From Hordeum vulgare subsp. vulgare (Eukaryota; Streptophyta; Magnoliopsida; Poales; Poaceae), in assembly GCF_904849725.1 (NCBI RefSeq), contig NC_058519.1, positions 537,982,316 through 538,046,315 of the forward strand: DNA of 64,000 bases, written 5' to 3'. This document shows positions 58,361 to 64,000 of the stretch, piece after piece (positions within the stretch are counted from its first letter, which is position 1; each line of letters starts with the position of its first letter). Under the pieces are notes generated by a model, which searched no databases, was not told where the DNA came from, and saw nothing but the letters and a program-made list of their open reading frames with translations. Both the position numbers and the translations under genes were made by a program.

Positions 58361-60858
58361 ACTCCCGCAAGCTAAACTCATTGCTTATCTTCAAGCAATT
58401 CAGTTGATAAACTCAAAGTGATAAAGAAAACTTTTACAAACTCTTTTGTTCTCATTGCCATATATATGCTTAGCCAGTGTTTAGTTTTTTTTAGCAAATA
58501 TCATAAATAACCACATTGATGATAGCACTTAGGTATTATATTTACTTATGGCAATAACTTAACCAACCAGCTAGCAATGATAAAATATCTCACATGCCAG
58601 CATTTTTTCAAAACAATCATGATATAATATGATGACATGGTACCTTGCTAGCCCTTTCTAAGACCGCAAAATATAAGTGAAAGAACCTCTAAGGTCCAAG
58701 CAGCAAATAAACATTGTAATTCGGAGTAGAGAAGATCCACTCATTCTCACATCCAACAATAACTAAACTCAAGACAGTAGTGCTCTCACGTCCGGTGCTT
58801 TAGCAAGAAGATGCTGACTCAAGAATAAAATATAATAACATAAAAGTAAATTGAAAGGCCCTTCGCAGAGGGAAGCATTGACTAGCAGATGTGCGAGAGC
58901 TCATGATTAAAAAATTAGATGAAATTGTAATTTTGAGTGGTATGCATTTTCCTGTCAATGTCACGATAGAGTTTTCGAGATCTTCCATGCTAAACACATT
59001 ATTATCGGTTCCCAAGCAGAACTTTAAAGTTTACTCTCATCCACCATACATATAAAAGCCATGGTTGACCGAATTCATGGGTGACCTCTGATGAACCACA
59101 AGTATAGGGGATCTATTGTAGTCCTTTCGATAAGTAAGAGTGTCGAACCCAACGAGGAGCAGAAGGAACTCACAAGTGGTTTTCAGCAAGGTATTCTCTG
59201 CAAGCACTGAAATTATCGGTAACGGATAGTAGTGTGATAAGATGATTCGTAGCAAGTAGCAAGTAACACTAGTAACGAAGGTGTAGCAAGATGGCCCAAT
59301 CCCTTTTGTAGCAAGGGACAAACCTGGACAAACTCTTATATGAGGTAAAGCACTCCCGAGGACACATGGGAATTTCTGTCAAGCTAGTTTTCATCATGCT
59401 CATATGATTCGCGTTCGCTACTTTGATAATTTGATATGTGGGTGGACCGGTGCTTGGGTGCTGCCCTTACTTGGACAACCATCCCACTTATGATTAACCC
59501 CTCTCGCAAGCATCCGCAACTATGAAAGAAGAATTAAGACTAAGTCTAACCATAGCATTAAACTAGTGGATCCAAATCAGCCCCTTAAGAAGCAACGCAT
59601 AAACTAGGGTTTAAGCTTCTGTCACTATAGCAACCCATCATCTTTTTGTTACTTCCCAATGCCTTCCTCTAGGCCCAAATAATGGTGAAGTGTTATGTAG
59701 TCGACGTTCACATAACACCACTAGAGGAAAAACAACATACAACACATCAAAATATCGAACGAATACCAAATTCACATGACTACTTATAGCAAGATTTATC
59801 CCATGTCCTCAGGAACAAAAGTGACTACTCACAAAGCATAATTATGTTCATGACCAGAGAGGTATTGAATAGCATCAAAGATCTGAACATATAATCTTCC
59901 ACCAAGTAATCCAACTAGCATCAACTACAAAGAGTAATTAACACTACTAGCAACCTTACAAGTACCAATCGGAGTCGCGAGACGGAGATTGGTTACAAGA
60001 GATGAACTAGGGTTTGGAGATGAGATGGTGCTGATGAAGATGTTGATGGAGATGAGTCCCCTCCGACGAGAGGAGTATTGGTGATGACGATGGCGACGAT
60101 TTCCCCCTCCGGGAGGGAAAATTCTCCGGCAGGACGGCCCTGCCGGAGCTCTAGATTGGTTCTGCTCAAGTTCCGTCTCGTGGCAGCGGCGGCTCCTCCC
60201 GAAAGCTCCCTTACGATTTTTTCTGGAACAAAACCCTCCAATAGCAAAATATGAGCGCCGGAGGGGCAACAGGGGGCCCACAAGCCACCCAGGCCCGGCG
60301 AGGGGGGTAGGCTTGTGGCCTCCTGGTGGCGCCCCTATGGTACTTCTTCCGCCCAGTATTTTTCATAAAATTCAAAATAATTCCTCGTTGATTTCCACGG
60401 CTTTTGTAGTTGCGCAGAATATGTATCTCAAACTTGCTCCTTTTTCAGACCAGAATTCCAGCTGCCGACATTCTCCCTCTTCATGTAAACCTTATAAAAT
60501 AAGAGAGAAAAGGCATAAGTATTGTACCATGAAGTGTAATAACAGCCCATAAAGCGATAAATATCAACATAAAAGCATGATGCAAAATGGACGTATCACC
60601 CTCCAACATGCCAACTGCGTCGGGGGTTTTGTTTAATTTATTTTTGATTATGCAGGACTGGGCGTCCTTTTTACCAGCCTCTCTCGTGCAATGACATGTG
60701 AATAAATGCCTATTATGAGAATAACCCGCTTAACATGGAATATATTGACCACCCCGTCGCTTCATGAGCGGTATTAGCAAACAAAAGATATGTTTATTTG
60801 AATGTTTAGAGGTGGCACATGAAAATTTACTTGGAACAGCAGGATAATACCACATATA
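58361..60858 (-). mobile_element. 3' noncoding part of Athila-type element E, interrupted by a solo LTR
   Basis: The sequence next to the LTR (reverse complement AGCTTGCGGGAGT) is its polypurine tract. The stretch 58372-59088 has the same 19-bp motif as element A (58857-58875) and no genes. It resumes at 60604 and runs to about 60858 with nothing recognisable. Confidence 0.6.
59089..60598 (-). repeat. Solo LTR of the A/D family (1510 bp)
   Basis: Full-length LTR from TGATGAACCAC to GGACGTATCA with no internal region on either side. Flanks ACCTC (59084-59088) and CCCTC (60599-60603) are a target duplication with one change. CACAAGCC (60279-60286)...GGCTTGTG (60310-60317) is present. Confidence 0.9.
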
Positions 60859-61171
60859 TGTTGGGGAACATTGCATGCGGAAAAAAATCCTATGCACATG
60901 CAAGATCAATCGATGTAGATTCATAGCTACGAGAGGGGGAGTGTGTCTACATACCCGTGTAGATCGCTAAGTAGAAGCGTATATAACGTTGTTCATGTAG
61001 TCATACCCTTCACGATCCAATCGTTGTCCAATCCGATCCAGCACCGAATGAACTACACCTCCCCCTTCAGCACATGTTTAGCTCGATAACATTGTTGATG
61101 TAGTAGATGAGTTCTCCAGCAGCATGATGGTGTGGTGACCGTGTCAGTGGTGTTGTTCCATAGGGATTTGT
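60859..61171 (-). repeat. Angela-type LTR fragment (3' end of the LTR, reversed)
   Basis: TGTTGGGGAACATTGCATGC is the reverse complement of an Angela LTR end. Recognisable similarity runs to about 61130. It is interrupted by the solo LTR at 61172 and may continue at 62719-62800. Confidence 0.7.
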
Positions 61172-62713
61172 TGATGTCTACTACACAACTTTATTCTTAT
61201 AGGCGTTGTGGGGCCTTCAAGTGTAGAGTTTTGTAGGACAACATCAAATTTCCCTCAAGTGGATGACCTAATATTTATCAATTCGTCTGAGGTGTAGGAT
61301 GAAGATGGTCTCTCTCAAATAACCCTGCAATCAAATACAAGAAATCTCTTTTTTCCCCAACACACCCAATACAATTGCAAATTGTATAGGTGCACTAGTG
61401 GCGAAGAGATGGTGATACAAGTGTAAAAATAGCATGGTAGCAAATGGAAAACATCGATCAAAACATTGTATAAATGCTTGGAAATAAGGCCTAGTGTTCA
61501 TACTTTCACTAGTGCAGTTTCTCAACAGTGCTAACATAGTAGAATCATATGATCATCCATGAACGTGCAACAAAGAATCACTCCAAACCACCTCAAAGTT
61601 ATTCTTTATTACCAATCTTTTGAACTATTCCTCTAAGTGCCACAAACAACCCTAGAGTTCGTACTAGAATAACAACCATGATACCTATCAATCAACCCTA
61701 ATGTCACCTAAATACTCCAATGTCACCTCTAGTATCTGTGGGCTAATTATACGACATGCATCAAACAATTTTAGATTCATCATATTAAATCCAACACAAA
61801 GAACTTCAAAGAGTACCCGAAGATTTCTATCGGAGAAGTAGTATGAAAAATGTGCAATAAACCCCTATGCATAGATCCCCAAGGTCATTGGAACCCGCAA
61901 GTTGATGCCATAACATATATCAAGTGAATCAATAGAATACCCCAATGTCACTACGGGTATCCGCATGCAAGACCTACATGAAGTGTTCTCACCAATATTC
62001 AATCCAACATAATGAGATCTCAAAGACAAATATTCAACTTATCACAACAAGATAGCAAGGGAAGAACACCATATGATCCAACTATATTAACAAAGCCCTC
62101 AATACATCAAGATCGTGCCATTGCAAGAGCACGAGAGAGAGAGAGAGAGATCAAACACATAGCTACTTGTACATACCCTCAGGCCCGAGGGTGAACTTGT
62201 CTCTCCTCATCATGGCCTCCGCCGGGATGATGAAGATGGCCTCCGGAGATGCTTTCCCCTCTCCCATAGGGTACTAGAAATGTTCTAGATCATTTTTTGT
62301 CAATACAGAGAGTTGTGGTGGTGGAGCGGAAGTTCATTGCTTATTTATGAGTTTTTTTGTATATATGGAATCACGCTAAACACAGCCACGTGGGCCCCAC
62401 AAGGAATCATGACATGACTAGGGGTTGGCTATGCCCTGTTGCGTTGTGGTCCATAGGTGGCTCCACTCTGGTGGTTCTTTGCTCCAATATTGCTCATATG
62501 TTCCAAAAAATCATCAAAAATATTCATGTGATTCCGAGAACTTACATTTTCTCGACAAAAATAGCACTACGATAATTCTGCTCAAAACAACGATAGTCCA
62601 GGTTAGTTCTAAATAAATCACAAAAGTGCATCAAATCCATATAAAAATATTGTTAACATAGGTTAATATGGCATGAATACTTCATAAATTATAGATACGT
62701 GGGATAGGTATCA
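61172..62713 (-). repeat. Solo LTR of another Athila-type family (1542 bp)
   Basis: TGATGTCTACTACACAACTT...GATACGTGGGATAGGTATCA. Flanks TTTGT (61167-61171) and TTTGC (62714-62718) are a target duplication with one change. I recognise the long shared text (TTTCCCTCAAGTGGATGACC, TTCATACTTTCACTAGTGCA) as a common Triticeae gypsy LTR. It includes a (GA)n run at 62133-62150. No gene. Confidence 0.88.
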
Positions 62714-62718
62714 TTTGC

Positions 62719-62800
62719 TGAGCGCGACAGGGAGTACGAACGGAGGAGAACACGATCTAGGGAAAGAGTGAGGGCTGCGACTATGACTTTGGTGCGGGTG
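62719..62800 (-). repeat. Probable continuation of the reversed Angela-type LTR fragment
   Basis: 82 bp including ACACGATCTAGGGAAAGAG, compatible with the Angela LTR interior. Weak on its own; inferred from position. Confidence 0.35.
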
Positions 62801-63569
62801 TGTTGGAAATATGCCCTAGAGGCAATAATAAAATAGTTATTATTATATTCACTTGTTCAACATAATATTTTATTAGCCATGCTAGAATTGTATTGAATGG
62901 AAGCTCAGATACATGTGTGGATACATAGAAAACACACTGTCCCTAGTAAGCCTATAGTTGACCAGCTCGTTGATCGAAGATGGTTAAGGTTTTCTAGCCA
63001 TAGGCAAGTATTGTCACTTGATAACGGGATCACATCATTAGGAGAATGATGTGATGGATTAGACCTAAGCTATGAACGTAGCATGTGATCGTGTCATTTT
63101 ATTGCTACTGTTTTGTGCATGTCAAGTATTTGTTCCTATGACCATGAGATCATGTAACTCACTGACACTGGAGGAATACCTTGTGTGTATCAAATGTCGC
63201 AACGTAACTGGGTGACTATAAAGGTGCTCTACAGGTATCTTCGAAGGCGTCTGTTGAGTTAGCATGGATCAAGACTGGGATTTGTCATTCTGTATGACGA
63301 AGAGGTATCTCGGGGCCCACTCGGTAATACAACATCAAAACAAGCCTCGCAAGCAATGTGACTAAAGAGTTAGCCACGTGATTTTGTATTACAGAACGAG
63401 TAAATAAACTTGCCGGTAACGATATTCAAATAGGTATGGAGATACGATGATCGAATATCGGGGAAGTAACATGCCGAAGGACAAAGTGAATGTTATACGG
63501 GATTAACTGTATCCTTGATATAGAGGTTCAACCGATTAAGATCTTCATGGAATATATAGGATCCAATAT
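62801..63569 (+). repeat. Angela-type LTR, first 769 bp
   Basis: TGTTGGAAATATGCCCTAGA onward follows the complete Angela LTRs at 32108 and 39152 with many changes. It is cut at GGATCCAATAT by the next LTR. Confidence 0.9.
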
Positions 63570-64000
63570 TGTGACAGCCCGATGTCGACGCTACAGAAGA
63601 TTCCCCTTTTAATTCGTTGTCGCAATGTGTTTTATTTTGTTTGTTGCATTCATCACGCATCATGCATCATCTCCATCATCTCTGGTGTGATTGCTTTCCT
63701 TGTTGTGTTCATTTGTTTTTCCTCTTCTCCTAGCCACTCCTTGATCCTTTCCTTTTCCCTTTGCTTTCATTTATTTGAGTTGCAGATTTAAGTGCTCAAA
63801 TAAATGATTCGGTTGAGCCCATAAATAATATCTATTGTATAGGGTCACCATCAAAAATCTCAGTCTTTTTGGGGTTGGTTTGGTTATGGTTTATAATCTA
63901 GGCAAGCTTGAAATATATTCAAACTCGTCCGAATTATATTCTGTAAAAGTCCCCAAACCAATTTTATTAAACCTCCCTATTTTTCTGGCTCCGGGAAAAT
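63570..64000 (+). repeat. Start of another gypsy-type LTR
   Basis: TGTGACAGCCCGATGTCGAC begins exactly where the Angela-type LTR stops. It has the form of a Triticeae gypsy LTR start. The rest lies beyond the window. No gene is seen in it. Confidence 0.6.

Noticed and set aside
62133..62150. (GA)n microsatellite as an independent feature
   Set aside because: It is a normal part of this LTR family as I know it and is covered by the solo-LTR entry.

Overview
This window is plant nuclear DNA from a large, repeat-rich grass genome, most likely a Triticeae species (wheat, Aegilops, barley or rye). The grounds are stacked nested LTR retrotransposons whose LTR sequences I recognise as Triticeae Athila-type (Sabrina/WHAM-like) and Angela-type, CACTA elements with typical subterminal repeats, Stowaway MITEs and grass Helitron ends. 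I see no rRNA, tRNA, CRISPR or bacterial feature. Family names come from memory of the sequences; I could not run a search.

Layout. 1-6539 is the 3' part of an Athila-lineage element (A, + strand). It sits in the leader of a second element (B, - strand, 6540-20422). B's 5' LTR was then split by a complete 12.1-kb Tat-lineage Ty3/gypsy element (6879-19024). B itself sits 24 bp from the inner end of the 5' LTR of element C (20423-23208). C and its neighbour D (23737-28334, - strand) form a very large inverted repeat. Both are cut at the same pol codon and meet through two inverted LTR-end fragments (23209-23736). This assembly abuts a CACTA transposon (28335-44443, transposase on the - strand). 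The transposase gene is split by a solo LTR (31866-42344, TSD CAGCC), and that LTR contains a complete Angela-type Ty1/copia element (32108-40973, TSD CTTGA). The CACTA end in turn abuts the end of a second CACTA family (44444-44829).

44830-64000 is older, more decayed DNA. It holds an LTR fragment, a degenerate 52-bp tandem repeat, MITEs and non-LTR tail-like segments. The only host-type genes are two tandem amino acid permease (AAP) pseudogenes, an exon-4 remnant at 47701-48313 and a four-exon copy at 51470-53757. Next come a NAM-associated-domain fragment, an Athila LTR carrying a complete short Helitron and a MITE, two solo LTRs, Angela-type LTR pieces, and the start of another LTR at 63570.

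The most notable content is structural. First, the Tat element carries an antisense gene of six exons (14507-17947, - strand) in which every GT-AG junction keeps the reading frame, so its structure can be read despite a one-base deletion and one stop. Second, between pol and that gene lies a 12-copy array of a 70-bp unit made of two hairpins with paired stem changes. Third, the C/D palindrome looks like one fold-back duplication. Fourth, six Athila-type LTRs share a CACAAGCC...GGCTTGTG inverted repeat (one arm imperfect in one copy), lying upstream of a TATA-like box in the two I followed. A related copy sits inside element A ahead of its 3' ORF. No element here looks able to make a full set of intact proteins.
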